A stretch of DNA of 64,000 bases from Gliomastix tumulicola (lineage: Eukaryota; Ascomycota; Sordariomycetes; Hypocreales; Bionectriaceae), in contig BCHX01000003.1 in assembly GCA_001599755.1 (NCBI GenBank), positions 434,001-498,000 on the forward strand, in the 5' to 3' direction. Position numbers and translations under genes: made by a program. Positions within the stretch are counted from its first letter, which is position 1. Each line of letters begins with the position of its first letter. Shown here piece after piece: positions 1 through 9,711 of this stretch. The notes under the pieces are model-generated. The model made no database searches. It was not told the origin of the DNA and saw nothing but the letters and a program-made list of their open reading frames with translations.

Positions 1-324
1 TCACAATACACAAACTTCAGTCGTCTCACCAGTGTGCCCTTGACAAGTGCTTTGCATCTCACGACGTAGTGTCAGTAGCTGCCTCGTTCGTTGAGGAAAC
101 CCTCGTAACCAAGAATGTGTTCCATTGTAAATCCCAATAGACAAGACTGGAAGAGCGTCGCGCTCTATGGTCATGCCCTGCCCAGATTCTAAACTCCGCG
201 CTGCCCGCCAAAATTCATCCAGTAATCCCAATATCCCCTCCACCATCCCCCGAAAAATATGCCTCGTCCCATGATCATAAACCAACGTGATACTATTCGT
301 CCATATAAAAGCATCCCAGCCCAT
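1..324 (-). other. Possible C-terminal coding exon of unknown gene
   Basis: An open frame of 107 codons reads leftward from an ATG at 322-324 to a TGA at 1-3. Its translation looks like ordinary protein (stretches such as HIFRGMVEGILGLLDEFW and SIGIYNGTHSWLRGF) rather than a shadow of another gene. It lies 13 nt beyond the stop of the chromodomain gene on the same strand, so it could be a last exon of that gene. I could not find a clean GT-AG pair of the right phase joining the two: the acceptor-like AATAG inside this ORF needs a phase-2 donor that is not present. It may also be a separate small gene or chance. Function is unknown. Confidence 0.3.
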
Positions 325-336
325 TCATCTCTGCCA

Positions 337-2184
337 CTATATCCCAAGAACCCTTCCCATGGTACCATTCCAGCCGAGCCGTGGATCAGCCAGAGGATCA
401 ATGTCCTCATCCACCACAAAAAGCTCATCCTCTTTATTGTGGTAGCCATTGATAGCCCCATTCTCGTTGGTCCTGCCATTCGTCTCTCGATATGAGCTCG
501 CGTCCATGAGTTGATCAGCTCCGTCGTGCATGCTATCACCCACGACGTCTTCCGCAGCAAAGGCCTCGCTGACGCTGCTGTACTGGGTGCTGTTCATCCA
601 CGGCAGCGTGGTCTGCCTCAACTTCTTTCGCTTTGCTTTCGGCGCCCTTTCAACGCGGGATAGAGCTTTCTTCCTCTTCTTGCTGGTCTTGAGATAGTTG
701 CGCACCAATGTAGCCGGCAGGTTTTCTTCAGGCTCCCAGGACGGGTTCTGGTCCTCAGGCCAGTCGCCCTCCCAGCGTACCTTGAAGAACCTCTGGAGCT
801 CCTTCTCACCCTCGACTTCAAACAGAGCATGGTCCTCGAGGTGCTTGACCACCCAGACTGGCTCGCCGTCCTCATCAACAGGTGGTGGCTCTGGCTCTTT
901 GGGTTTTTTCTTTGCTTTCTTAGCGGCCGTCTTCGACTCTGGGTCCTGTTTTCGTGGCTTTGCAGGCTTCGCTGGTCGTTCGCTTTGTTTCGTGAAGGGC
1001 AACTCCTGGTTCATGGGCTTCTGCGCTGTGGGATCTATGACGGGAGGGGTAGCTTCTGCGGGAGCAGCTGCAGGAGACTTCCCATTCGCAAACGAGTTCC
1101 TCAATCCGAACGCTGCCCATGCCGAAGCAGCGGTAGTAGGGGTCATCTGCGGTATGGGAGACGCTTTGGCAGATGCCTCGGTGCTTGTCCGCAGGTCCGT
1201 CGACGCTCCGCCCTCCATCTTGTCTCCTAATTTATCCTCCACTTTGCCCTCCGCCTCATCCTCCGCTTCATCCTCTTCTTCTTCGTCCTCCTCTTCATCC
1301 TCCAATTCGTCCTTCATCTCGCTCTCCATTTGGTCGTTTCCTGACGTCAAATCCTCGGTTTGGAGCTCGTCGCTGGTGATTTCTTCCTCAGACTCAGCGT
1401 CGGTGTCCGCAATCATATCGTCAGGCCCGTACTGCGTTGTCCCAGGATCATAATCGTAGAGCTCCTTCTCAGTCTGGCGGGAAGGGCTGCCTTCCTCGTC
1501 GTCCGACAGACCCTCGAAATCCTTCAGTCGGTTCTTCTGAGGCGTAGACAAGCTGAGAGCACCCCCCTTAAGGCGGCCCTTGCTCTTCTTGTCGCCCTCT
1601 TCCTCGACATCCACCACGGCACCCGGCTCGATCTGGGTGTGGACAGGCGGCCTGCCCCTCCTCCGCTTCCCAGTCTTGGGGTCTATAGGCGCAACCTTTG
1701 CCGTGCTCTTGCTCTTGCCCTTGCCGTTTGCTCGCTCTTTCGCTACCTTCTTGGCTTCCTCGAGCTTCTCCCTGGCGTCGTCAAGCTCCTCCTCCAACCT
1801 CTGTTCCCAGTCCTCCAGCTCGCGCGGGGACACGTAGTCCAGGATGTCCATGGCGGGGACGAGCCTCCTCGCGGCGGGCAGGTCGCGCCACCCAACTATG
1901 TATGTCATCCTCTTCGGCAGCGGCTTCCCATCGTGGGGAGAGACTTCGTTCGACGGGAGGAGGATGCGCTCGATGATGTACGCGGTCGTGTCGTGGGAGA
2001 GCTTCAGCGAGGGAGGCTCCAGCGGGACTCCGGGGTTGCGGAGGTAATTTCGCGGTCCCGGCGGCAGCAGAACTACCAGGCGTCCCTTCGATTGCCTCCG
2101 TTGTGTTCCTCCATCTCGGCTGGAGGAAGATGCGTCGCGTACCAGTGGTCTGTTCGGCAGTGGTAGGAATGTCGTCGATGCCAT
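337..2184 (-). CDS. Chromodomain and AT-hook protein
   Basis: Single open frame of 615 aa from the ATG at 2182-2184. The N-terminal part (about residues 80-130) contains a divergent chromo-like stretch (YIVGWRDLP, then ILDYVSPRELEDWEQ) followed by a charged coiled-coil region. An AT-hook-like motif (KRRRGRPPVHT) comes next, and the middle is very acidic with an E/D run. A typical chromodomain lies around residues 443-503 (VWVVKHLEDH, FKVRWEGDWPEDQNPSWEPEENL), including the aromatic and WEP signature residues, and a lysine-rich tract follows. Chromodomains bind methylated histone tails and AT-hooks bind AT-rich DNA, so a nuclear chromatin role is likely. The frame stays open upstream to another ATG at 2397 (71 more residues, Arg/Pro/Ser-rich), but I chose the internal ATG because the conserved-looking sequence begins there. 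The target mark is unknown. Confidence 0.8.
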   Translation of the reverse strand: MASTTFLPLPNRPLVRDASSSSRDGGTQRRQSKGRLVVLLPPGPRNYLRNPGVPLEPPSLKLSHDTTAYIIERILLPSNEVSPHDGKPLPKRMTYIVGWRDLPAARRLVPAMDILDYVSPRELEDWEQRLEEELDDAREKLEEAKKVAKERANGKGKSKSTAKVAPIDPKTGKRRRGRPPVHTQIEPGAVVDVEEEGDKKSKGRLKGGALSLSTPQKNRLKDFEGLSDDEEGSPSRQTEKELYDYDPGTTQYGPDDMIADTDAESEEEITSDELQTEDLTSGNDQMESEMKDELEDEEEDEEEEDEAEDEAEGKVEDKLGDKMEGGASTDLRTSTEASAKASPIPQMTPTTAASAWAAFGLRNSFANGKSPAAAPAEATPPVIDPTAQKPMNQELPFTKQSERPAKPAKPRKQDPESKTAAKKAKKKPKEPEPPPVDEDGEPVWVVKHLEDHALFEVEGEKELQRFFKVRWEGDWPEDQNPSWEPEENLPATLVRNYLKTSKKRKKALSRVERAPKAKRKKLRQTTLPWMNSTQYSSVSEAFAAEDVVGDSMHDGADQLMDASSYRETNGRTNENGAINGYHNKEDELFVVDEDIDPLADPRLGWNGTMGRVLGI

Positions 2185-2564
2185 GCGAGCTGGGAGCCCG
2201 GCGGGCAGGAATATAAAGGTCGGTCGGGTGCTAGCGTCCTCAAGCAAATTCCCAAGGGCGACAGCTCGAGGGGAGACGCTCGCCCGCGAGGCCGGCCATC
2301 CAAAGGATGCGACAGGAGTTGCGCTGGAGAGCTGGCGCGGTAGCTCAGTGGGGGTGCGGAACGTGGGACGTGGCTCGAGCCAGGCACGGTATGCCACAGG
2401 GTCGATTCAGAGAGGTGGCAGAACCGTACGATTGAGTAGTCCGTTCAATGGTGTGTCTGGAAGGACCACAGGGACAGATGTAACAGCTAAGAGGTGAGCT
2501 GGAGTGGTAATAGAGGAGGGAGGGAGCATCGAGGGCCAACAAATCAGCGTATTATTTCGCATTT

Positions 2565-2790
2565 AGGCTAACTTAGATAGCCGCTAACCATTTCAGGCCG
2601 ATAGGAGTATAAATTAAAGAACTTAAAATATACTTTGAAATATTAAAATAATTAAATAGTAAAAGTTATTATAATATTTTAAATAATATTATATTATTAT
2701 AAAGTAAAATTATATTTTATTTACTAAAAAATTATTAAATAATTAAAGAGAAATATTTTTAATAAAAATTAAGGCTTCTTAATTAAAAAC
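2565..2790. other. AT-rich island, possible RIP-degraded relic
   Basis: About 220 bases almost devoid of G and C (long runs of A, T, TAAT, ATTA) in the intergenic space between two divergent genes, where the flanks are normal GC-rich sequence. Edges are sharp on both sides. No ORF or recognisable repeat structure remains. In filamentous ascomycetes such islands usually come from repeat-induced point mutation of a transposon copy, or are simple AT-rich spacer. Too short and degraded to assign to an element. Confidence 0.6.
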
Positions 2791-3149
2791 TTTACCTGGA
2801 GGAAAGATGAGCTTCAATGTAGGGTAGTTGAGAATCAGGCCAGGCCAGCGTCGGGATGGATCGGTAAAGCGTGGAAGCCGACTGGCGGATTTTCAGCCCC
2901 AATCCGTATAGCTTTTTCATGAGGTCACCAGAATTTCGTTTCCAGACCAAACACGCTCTCTAATACCATCCAACTCATACTCGTCGCGACCAATCTCCAC
3001 TCAGTATCTTCTCCTTTACTTTATTTCTCTCCTCTGATAATTGCGCTCTCTTGATTTCTTCTCTCCTTACCTACCAACGGGTCCAGTGCCGGACAGCTGC
3101 CCAATTTGGACTTCGACATCGACAGGGCACCGAGACACCTCGAACGATC

Positions 3150-4012
3150 ATGACCGGGTTACGATCCCTCGTCATCGGCCTCCCGGCCAGCCAAGCTGCC
3201 GCAAGCCTCTCCCTCAGAGCCGCCCGAAGCTGCCCCTTCGCCGCGGCAACGGCCACCGCGTCGCCCCTCTGCCTGTCGCAGCCCCGACGAGCCAGTCCCA
3301 GCAAGCCCTTCCTCTCCGCGTCGACGCCCGCCGCCCTCACCTACCGATCCAAGAGCGACCTCTCCAGCGCCGCGCAGAAATCCGTCGACGCCGCGCGCTT
3401 CAAGACGGCCAGCGACCTCGCCTCGAACCGCCCGTCCTCCGAGACCCCGGCCGCAGCCCGTCCCCTAAGCGACCCGGCCCGCCAGCCGCCGCCCCTCGAC
3501 TGGAACACCTTCTTCAAGCTGCGCCTGCGCCGCCGCCGCATCCAGGTCTTCTTCTCGCTGCTCAGCGGCGCGGGCGGTCTGTTCGCCGGCGCCGGCGTGC
3601 TGAGCACGGGGCTCGCGGAGCCGCTCGTCGCGCAGGTGCCGCTGGATCCCATCTTCACGCTCGGCGGGCTGACGCTCGTGTTCGCGGCCGCGGGCTGGCT
3701 CGTGGGCCCCACCCTGGGGAGCCAGGTGTTCTACCTGCTGAACCGGCAGCTGAAGCCGCAGATCAACCAGAAGGAGGCGCAGTTCTTCGCGAGGATCAAG
3801 AAGAACAGGGTCGACCCTGCCAACTCGAGCGCCGCCAATCCAGGTATGTTTGGCACTGTGATAGCTATGAAGGAGACGAATAAACTTGCTAACGAGGTTC
3901 TTCCTCAGTTCCCGACTTCTACGGCGAAAAGATCCAGAGCGTACAAGGCTACCGGCAGTGGCTCAAGGACCAGCGCGCGTTCAACAAGAAGAAGTCGGCC
4001 AACTTTGTGTAA
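3150..4012 (+). CDS. PAM17: Presequence translocase motor subunit Pam17
   Basis: Two exons, 3150-3843 and 3909-4012, separated by a 65-nt GTATGT...CTCAG intron, encode 265 aa. The N-terminus is rich in Arg, Ser and Ala with few acidic residues, as expected of a mitochondrial presequence. After a Pro/Ala linker comes the family core: LDWNTFFKLRLRRRR, then two hydrophobic membrane segments (around QVFFSLLSGAGGLFAGAGVL and IFTLGGLTLVFAAAGWLVG) joined by a short loop, then QLKPQINQKEAQFFARIKKNRVDP. The second exon supplies the conserved tail VPDFYGEKIQSVQGYRQWL. Pam17 is an inner-membrane protein that organises the Pam16-Pam18 co-chaperone module of the TIM23 import motor. The frame is open upstream of the chosen ATG, but that part does not resemble the family. 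The gene converges on uba4. Confidence 0.93.
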
Positions 4013-4254
4013 GCATGGCCATTGGCATACAATAGTGAGTGACCGGGCTGGCGTCACTACGATCTCGAAGTGGGATGATATTTACGGGGAATTGGAAAAA
4101 AAAAAAGGTTGGGCCGGCAATGCTCAGCTTTGTTGTAACAACACTGCTTTATATCTTTGCGTTCGTGTATTCTCCGGAAAGTGTAAACTCCCCTTGTCCA
4201 ACAATGGCTCACAATATAACGTCCTTACTCTACTTCAAAAACGTGGCTCGGCTG

Positions 4255-5775
4255 CTATACAAAGGGCATAGATGGCTCTACTGTGTCTTTCCAGGCTCTG
4301 AGACCCCCCTTGATGTCGCCTATGAATCGTTTGCCGTCCTTAGCTAGCCCGAACTCCATGAGCTTCTTGGCGGCGATCTGCGAGTCGTTGCCTACCCGGC
4401 ATACCACATAAATGGATGCCTCGGGAGGGATTGTCTGCTCATCGAGCCACTCAGGGATCTCCTCGCCTCGGTGGCGCATGAAGCGGCTGATGGGGATGTT
4501 GACTGACCCGTTGATATGGCTCAGGCTGAAGTGCTCGGCCTCTCTCACATCCAGCAGTACGTGTCTGCCACCGAGCGTTGATGATAGTCGTTGGTATTCC
4601 TCCACGCTGATACGCTCCTTTGGCTCCAGAATCTTGATTGGTTCCACAACACCGCAAAACTGGACATAGTCCATGGATGTCTCGAGAAGCTCCATCGTGA
4701 GACTGGGCGTGTCCCCGCACGCGAAGCAGTCTTTCCGCCTCCCCTTCAGTCTCACAGTTCTGAAGGAGATGTCACCGTCGCCCATGCCGGCACTGAATAT
4801 GAGCATAGTCGTCGGTCTCTCCTTGGTCCCATCCTGTGCCTCGGACGGTGGCGATCTGGTGATGACCTTGATAGCTTCCAGAGCTTGCAGAACACCCATG
4901 GCCCCGACCACAGGGCCTATGATTCCGCCCTCGCCACAGCCAACGACGCTCTCTGGCGGTGGTGGCTTCGGAAACACGCATCTATAGCAAGGACGGCGAT
5001 GGCCGGCGTCATGATCGTTGAGCGTGATGAGCTGACCTGATGACTGGAAGGCCGATGCTGAGATGAGGGGCTTGGAAAGCAAGACGCAGATGTCGGAGAT
5101 GAGGTAGCGAGATGTCGGGTGATCCGTACAGTCCAACACGTAGTCATAGCCAGAGGTGATATCCCTTGCATTTTGAGGAGTCAGGTGCGTATAATACGCA
5201 CGGTACGTGACAGTCGGGTTCAATCTTGTTTGCTAATGTTAGCACCGACAGACACTAAGCTCGTAATGGAGGAGTGTAGACTCAACTGCTTGAGATACGT
5301 AATAGCACTCTCGACCTTGCTCATCCCCACGCGGGCTGAAGAGTGGGCGATCTGCCGGTGCAGATTAGACAGCTCGACCGTGTCGCCGTCCACGAGCCCG
5401 AGTGTTCCAACGCCGGAACCCGCCAGATATGACGCCGCGGGACATCCCAGCCCCCCTGCGCCGACAATGAGCACCCTCGCTTTCTTGAGCTGGAGCTGAG
5501 CTGGCACGTTGTCAGTCCAGCCATTCAACAAGAAAAGGGTATAATAATGAAGTAGTACCTGGTAGCCCAAACTTGGGGACAATCATCTGCCGGCTGTACC
5601 GCTCGTACTCGACCTCCTCCAGCGGCCACCTCCATGTCGACGAGCCTTTTGCGTCTCTTCCTGGCCTCGCACCTGACTCTGCCTCTGACTCTGCCTTTGC
5701 CAGTTGAGACTTCAGCTCCGCTAGCTCCGCCTCGCGTTGCGCAATCTCCTTCCTCAGGTGATCTATCCTTTCCAT
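4255..5775 (-). CDS. UBA4: Uba4: MOCS3-type E1-like adenylyl- and sulfurtransferase
   Basis: Three exons on the minus strand (5775-5559, 5500-5299, 5224-4255) give 462 aa. A short coiled-coil N-terminus (ERIDHLRKEIAQREAELAEL) precedes the E1-like domain: Rossmann motif VLIVGAGGLGCPAASYL, DGDTVELSNLHRQ, ATP-binding and SRYLISD segments, two CxxC zinc pairs (CYRC and CFAC), and a catalytic Cys in GCGEGGIIGP. The C-terminal rhodanese domain ends with the persulfide loop CRVGNDSQ, Cys near residue 415. The family activates Urm1 by adenylation and passes sulfur for tRNA thiolation. Many fungal orthologues also serve molybdopterin synthase. The first intron is clear. The second boundary (74 nt, GTATCT...CAAG) is the only pair I found that keeps frame, and it makes the protein about four residues shorter than expected there, so that junction is tentative. 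Confidence 0.92.
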
Positions 5776-6324
5776 GATTCGACTATTAGAATAGAGCCCA
5801 GGATTGGTCGCTCGATGTGCACTGCTAGACGACTGAAGGGGTGATCATGCAGTCCCTCGCAGGTGAGGGGCCGTTGAAAGTTGAAGGCGTAGTTGAGGTG
5901 ATGTGAGGCTTACCGCCATCATTCTCTTCGTTTCCAGAACCAGCAAAAGACACAAGACTGAAAATACCTACTACCCAAGGCACCTATAGTATTTAAAGGC
6001 ACAGAGCTAAATCTTATTTGACTACTTACGGAGGAAGTCAAATCGAGTGAGAGTAAAATTTCAAGCCGACGGGAGCTCTGGGGTAGCTACGTAATCTGCC
6101 CCTCCCCCGCCATTGGTGATGGCTGCAGCTCTTTAGCTTTCCGACTGTTCATGGCAGGGGGGTGATATAAAAAGTGGTCATGGAACTGTTCATAGCGACG
6201 AGTGTCTGGTTCTTTCCAAATACCCGAAGTAGTCTAAGCAGTCTGTCTAAGTTAGGTAGGTGTTATGTTTAAAAAAAAGAGATCGCATGACATCGATATT
6301 CAGAAGCCATTCCCGATTGCCATT
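5776..6324. other. Intergenic, uba4 promoter side
   Basis: About 550 bases between the start of uba4 and the stop of the kinase-like gene, both on the minus strand. The part next to uba4 must hold its promoter and the distal part the downstream gene's 3' UTR. I see no ORF, RNA gene or repeat worth naming. Confidence 0.5.
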
Positions 6325-7326
6325 TCACACAGCGGGGACAGACTCCCCGACTGTTCCCTCCTCTCCTTCCTTCTCAGCATACTTCCTCCACGTCAGTCGC
6401 CGTCCGCAGTCCAACGCAAACTTCGAAGGCCCCTCCCGCAGCTTGATCCTCATGATCTCGCTCATCCCGTCCTCCTCCCCCTGCACGTGCTTCGCGCGAC
6501 CCCATTCCTCGATCCCCTCGTCGGCCCCCCGGAACCGGCACACCCCGAAGTCGATCATGCACAGCCGGTAGCCGCCCTCCCACGTCGGGTCCCGGCAGAC
6601 CATCATGTTGTCCGGGCGGACATCCTCGTTGAGGACGTCGCTGTCGTTCAGGATCTCACCGGTCACGTCGATGGCTGTGTTGACGAGCCGGTTCCACTCG
6701 GAGGAGTCCGTGTTCTCGGCGAGATCGGAGAGTCGGAAGCCGTCTATGTACTCGATGATGATGCCGGGGATATCGAACACCTCAAAGGAGGCTTCGGCTT
6801 CAGAATTGTCGTCATCTTCGGGACCGATGTGAAAGGTGACCTCGGCGTACAGCTTCGGGATCCGCCGTCCCTGGTGCTGCGCGAAGCGCTTGTAGACCTT
6901 GATCTCGGTCTGCCAGATCTCCCGCATCCGTTCCGAGAGCGCCGTCTCGGCCTCTGGGACACCCCACGGGTTCTCGGGGTAGTCGAAGCCGAAGTTGGGG
7001 TCGGCGCGCCAGTTCTCGAGGAAGGCGGCCGCCTTGCCGGAGCGCGAGAACGCGAGGAGTTGACGCTCGACATCCGGTGTCGCTTGGTCGATACGCCATT
7101 CCTGTCTGAACTGTTCGGCGTGGCGCCGGTCGTAGAGCTTAAGAAACACCCTCTCGGGCATCTCGATCCCACTGATACTACCACTGCTATCGCTGGGTTG
7201 TTGCAGGATGTCGACGAGCATGACGGCGGAGAGGGTCCATGGCGTTAGCAGCTTGACGATTCTGGCTTTGATCGGGAGTGGTGATCCCTGAGCCCGCAGC
7301 TCGAGGACTTGGCCTTCCTCATACAT
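6325..7326 (-). CDS. Protein kinase-like fungal protein
   Basis: 333 aa if started at the ATG at 7324-7326. The same frame is open further and also offers an ATG at 7390-7392. It carries the C-lobe signature of the kinase-like fold: LNEDVRPDNMMV replaces the usual HRD...N catalytic loop (Asp and Asn retained), and CMIDFGVCRF supplies the DFG metal-binding motif. Upstream, RVFLKLYDRR has the Lys expected of strand 3, but no glycine-rich loop is obvious. The middle has IPKLYAEVTFH and GIIIEYIDGFRLSDL, typical of a family of fungal kinase-like/APH-like proteins usually annotated only as hypothetical. It may be an active small-molecule or protein kinase; the substrate is unknown. It shares a roughly 300-bp divergent promoter with slx9. 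Confidence 0.75.
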   Translation of the reverse strand: MYEEGQVLELRAQGSPLPIKARIVKLLTPWTLSAVMLVDILQQPSDSSGSISGIEMPERVFLKLYDRRHAEQFRQEWRIDQATPDVERQLLAFSRSGKAAAFLENWRADPNFGFDYPENPWGVPEAETALSERMREIWQTEIKVYKRFAQHQGRRIPKLYAEVTFHIGPEDDDNSEAEASFEVFDIPGIIIEYIDGFRLSDLAENTDSSEWNRLVNTAIDVTGEILNDSDVLNEDVRPDNMMVCRDPTWEGGYRLCMIDFGVCRFRGADEGIEEWGRAKHVQGEEDGMSEIMRIKLREGPSKFALDCGRRLTWRKYAEKEGEEGTVGESVPAV

Positions 7327-7628
7327 CGTGCCGACTGCATACCATGATTTGGCCGACGTTTGTCGATCAAAACTCGAGAGACAGAGTGGCATGTACGACG
7401 TAGTCCTGGTTTTGGTGATACAGACCGTTGACAATAACCTGAGCCCATATTAATGTCTGCAAATCGAGGCAGGGGTCCTCTGCCCCACCCCCACAGAGCA
7501 TCACCAAAAGATTTCAAGATTCGCCGATAAGATATTCTCCATCATTAAAAAATCGAGTCCGTCCTCTCACCCAGACCACCGACTCCCAATCTCCCAAACC
7601 AGGGTTTCTCGCCTCCCTCACCTTCACA
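7327..7628. promoter_or_regulatory. Bidirectional promoter, kinase-like gene and slx9
   Basis: About 300 bases lie between the divergent start codons of the kinase-like gene (minus) and slx9 (plus). The stretch just before slx9 is pyrimidine-rich (CCTCTCACCCAGACC, then CTCCCAATCTCCC), as is common at fungal transcription start regions. No specific operator could be recognised. If the kinase-like gene starts at the upstream ATG, the region shrinks to about 235 bases. Confidence 0.45.
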
Positions 7629-8363
7629 ATGGCAAGTCGGCCACCCTCTTGTCAAGCACAGAAACCTCAGCTAACAAACATATACCCTAAGGCGCCCGTC
7701 GTACCACACGCAAAGCCCTCCGCCCGCACCCTCCGTCACCAACGCATCACCGGCCAAATCCACCCCCTCCTCCCAGCCAAAATCCACCGCCCGGACACCC
7801 TATCAAGCGACTCCTTCCTCTCCTCCAAGCGCGACAAGCGCACCATAAAGTCCTCCTCCTTCCTCTCCCGCGTCCGCGACTCCTCCTCGTCCCGAATCAC
7901 GAAATCCTCCTCCTCCTCGACATCCAAGAACAACAACAGCAGTGCGGTCCCAGGCAGCGCAGGCCTAAAGGGCAGCAGCACCAAGAAAGATGGAGCCAAG
8001 ATGCGCAGACCGAAGAACAAGATCGCGTCCCTGGACAGTCTAGCCGATGCCCTGCCGGATCTGCTCGAGGACGGGGACGGGGACGTCTCGAACCTGGGCA
8101 AGGTTAAGCACAGGAGTCTCAAGACCAAGCGGGGCGCGCTGAAGAAGAAGGAGATGGTTGTCAAGGGCGAGATGGAGCGCTTCGGCGCGAGCATGGCCAA
8201 GCTGACGGAGACGCCGGTTCAACAGACCGAGGTGAAGGATACCGCTATGATGACGACGGAGGCCCAGGCCGCGCAGCCGGCCACGTCAGACAGGTGGGCT
8301 GCTTTGCGAGGCTATATCTCGACAACCATGGAGCAGAACCCTGCGTTTGCGAAGAAGTCATAA
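7629..8363 (+). CDS. SLX9: Ribosome biogenesis protein Slx9
   Basis: Intronless 244-aa basic, Ser/Lys-rich protein. Family marks are visible: SSFLSRVRDS in the N-terminal half, the central KNKIASLDSLADALPDLL helix, a very basic HRSLKTKRGALKKKEMVVKGEMERFG segment, and the C-terminal RWAALRGYISTTMEQNP motif. Slx9 associates with pre-40S particles in the nucleolus and helps 18S rRNA maturation and export. A low-complexity serine-rich tract (SSSSRITKSSSSSTSKNN) separates the two conserved halves. The start is the first ATG in a good context (ACAATGGC), and the frame is closed just upstream. Confidence 0.88.
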   Translation: MASRPPSCQAQKPQLTNIYPKAPVVPHAKPSARTLRHQRITGQIHPLLPAKIHRPDTLSSDSFLSSKRDKRTIKSSSFLSRVRDSSSSRITKSSSSSTSKNNNSSAVPGSAGLKGSSTKKDGAKMRRPKNKIASLDSLADALPDLLEDGDGDVSNLGKVKHRSLKTKRGALKKKEMVVKGEMERFGASMAKLTETPVQQTEVKDTAMMTTEAQAAQPATSDRWAALRGYISTTMEQNPAFAKKS

Positions 8364-8778
8364 ACTGTCATGCTATTTCTCGATGAACACCCTACAAGGG
8401 ACCAAGGAGTACGGAGTTCAGGCGCCTGCTGTCTAAAGGGACAGACAATGGTACACAGGGTCACATAATTCACATTTGATACGCCTTTGCATTCATGTTC
8501 AAATGTTCGCATTTCCAGAGCTATCTCTTCTGAATAGCAATTTCTTTCCATCAAACGTCGGGGAACTAAACCAACGCCGCACCTGTTGGATATCTCCGCT
8601 TTCTTTGCAAAACCAAACCGACGCCTCATGTTCTGACTATGTAGAAACCCGCGGAAGAATCCATCGGGGACAAAAGGGAGAAAAGAAACAAAGGCAAAAA
8701 CGAAATCAACGTAGGACCTGCTGTCCTGAGGCTCGTATACTCATCAACTGCCATGCCTGCTAGTCCACTTCGACAGAC

Positions 8779-8812
8779 GACCTTGGCAAAGACCTTGGCA
8801 AAGACCTTGGCA
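8779..8812. repeat. Short 12-bp tandem repeat
   Basis: The 12-base unit GACCTTGGCAAA is present twice in full plus ten bases of a third copy, with no mismatches. It lies in the intergenic stretch downstream of slx9, close to the 3' end of the opposing gene. Likely a small replication-slippage array with no known function. Confidence 0.85.
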
Positions 8813-8907
8813 GTGGTTCATGTACTGCAGTGCCCCCAACGCCGTATGCTGTAAATACACAATCGCTATAACGTAACGTTCATAAAGTCGCGTAATGATG
8901 ACCAGTG

Positions 8908-9661
8908 TTAATTGACGAGTGCCTCCGCTGTCTTGGCAAACGCTGGGCTGGTCCAGTCCCGCTTTGGAGACGAGACAGACTTGTCGCATCGACCGCTCAG
9001 GACACGGTCGTGCTGTGTGGATGACTGGGACCGACGTAAGCCCTTGGCAATGACGGCTCCCTGCCCTTTCTTTCCGTAGGTTGCAAACTTCTTGCTCAGT
9101 GCCCCTCCTTGGGTAGCCTGCACCCTGATGATTGTCGGTTCCTTGGGATTCTGGGTGGGAGAGGGGGACTTGGATGGCTGAGAGGGAGAAGACGTCTGAG
9201 AACTCCGACGAAAGGAAGAAGACGTCAGGTTCTTGGTGGGGGTTGATGGTGTCGTCGACGCCTGACCGAAAGAAGCTGGCTTGGTAACTCGAGTAGGGGC
9301 AGAGGCTTTCGAGGCTGCTTCAGCAAGGGCCTTCATTTTCGCAGCCTGAGCAGGAGAAGGTGGCTTAGACACTCGAGCAGGCGACGAAGACTTCGTGACC
9401 CGACTGGGAGGCGATGACTTAGGAAGTCGAGGGGGGGAGGCTGACTTGGCGGCTCGTGTAGGAGCTGCCGTCTTGGTAAGTCGAGAAGGAGGGGCGGTCT
9501 TCTGCGTCTTGGGAGAAGCCGTAGGAATCGATAGCTTCTGCTTGACCTTTTGCAGGACGCTCATGCTCTGCTTCTCGCTGTTCTTACTAGCACCCTTCTT
9601 TGCTTTTCCCTTCGCTTGTTGCTTCGTCTCGTGCGTGTCTGTCATCTGCTCTTCCGCATCG
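8908..9661 (-). CDS. K/S/P/T-rich repeat tail, alternative last exon or separate ORF
   Basis: An open frame of about 250 codons with strong low-complexity repetition: a degenerate 10-residue unit of the form xxPSRVTKSSSP recurs many times (PPSRLTKTAAPTRA, PPRLPKSSPPSR, PARVSKPPSPAQ). It ends LTSPAFAKTAEALVN-like with an arginine-rich stretch before it. The frame is continuous with the last exon of the C48 protease upstream, except for one TAG at 9712-9714. An AATAG acceptor at 9662-9666 would splice in frame from the protease donor at 9842 and fuse this tail to the protease (total 494 aa). Otherwise it could start at the ATG at 9645 as a basic disordered protein of 245 aa. No known domain. 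Confidence 0.5.
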
Positions 9662-9711
9662 CTATTCGGGGAATCGGTAGAAACATCGCAGGGACCATAA
9701 CGAGTCGAGCC

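Noticed and set aside
2185..2397. 71-residue N-terminal extension of the chromodomain protein
   Set aside because: Open frame, but Arg/Pro/Ser-rich without domain-like sequence; the conserved-looking part begins at the internal ATG. Kept as an alternative only.
2335..2400. tRNA-like boxes (TAGCTCAGTGGG, then GGCTCGAGCC)
   Set aside because: The A-box-like and B-box-like strings occur with roughly the right order, but no D-stem, anticodon stem or acceptor stem can be paired around them.
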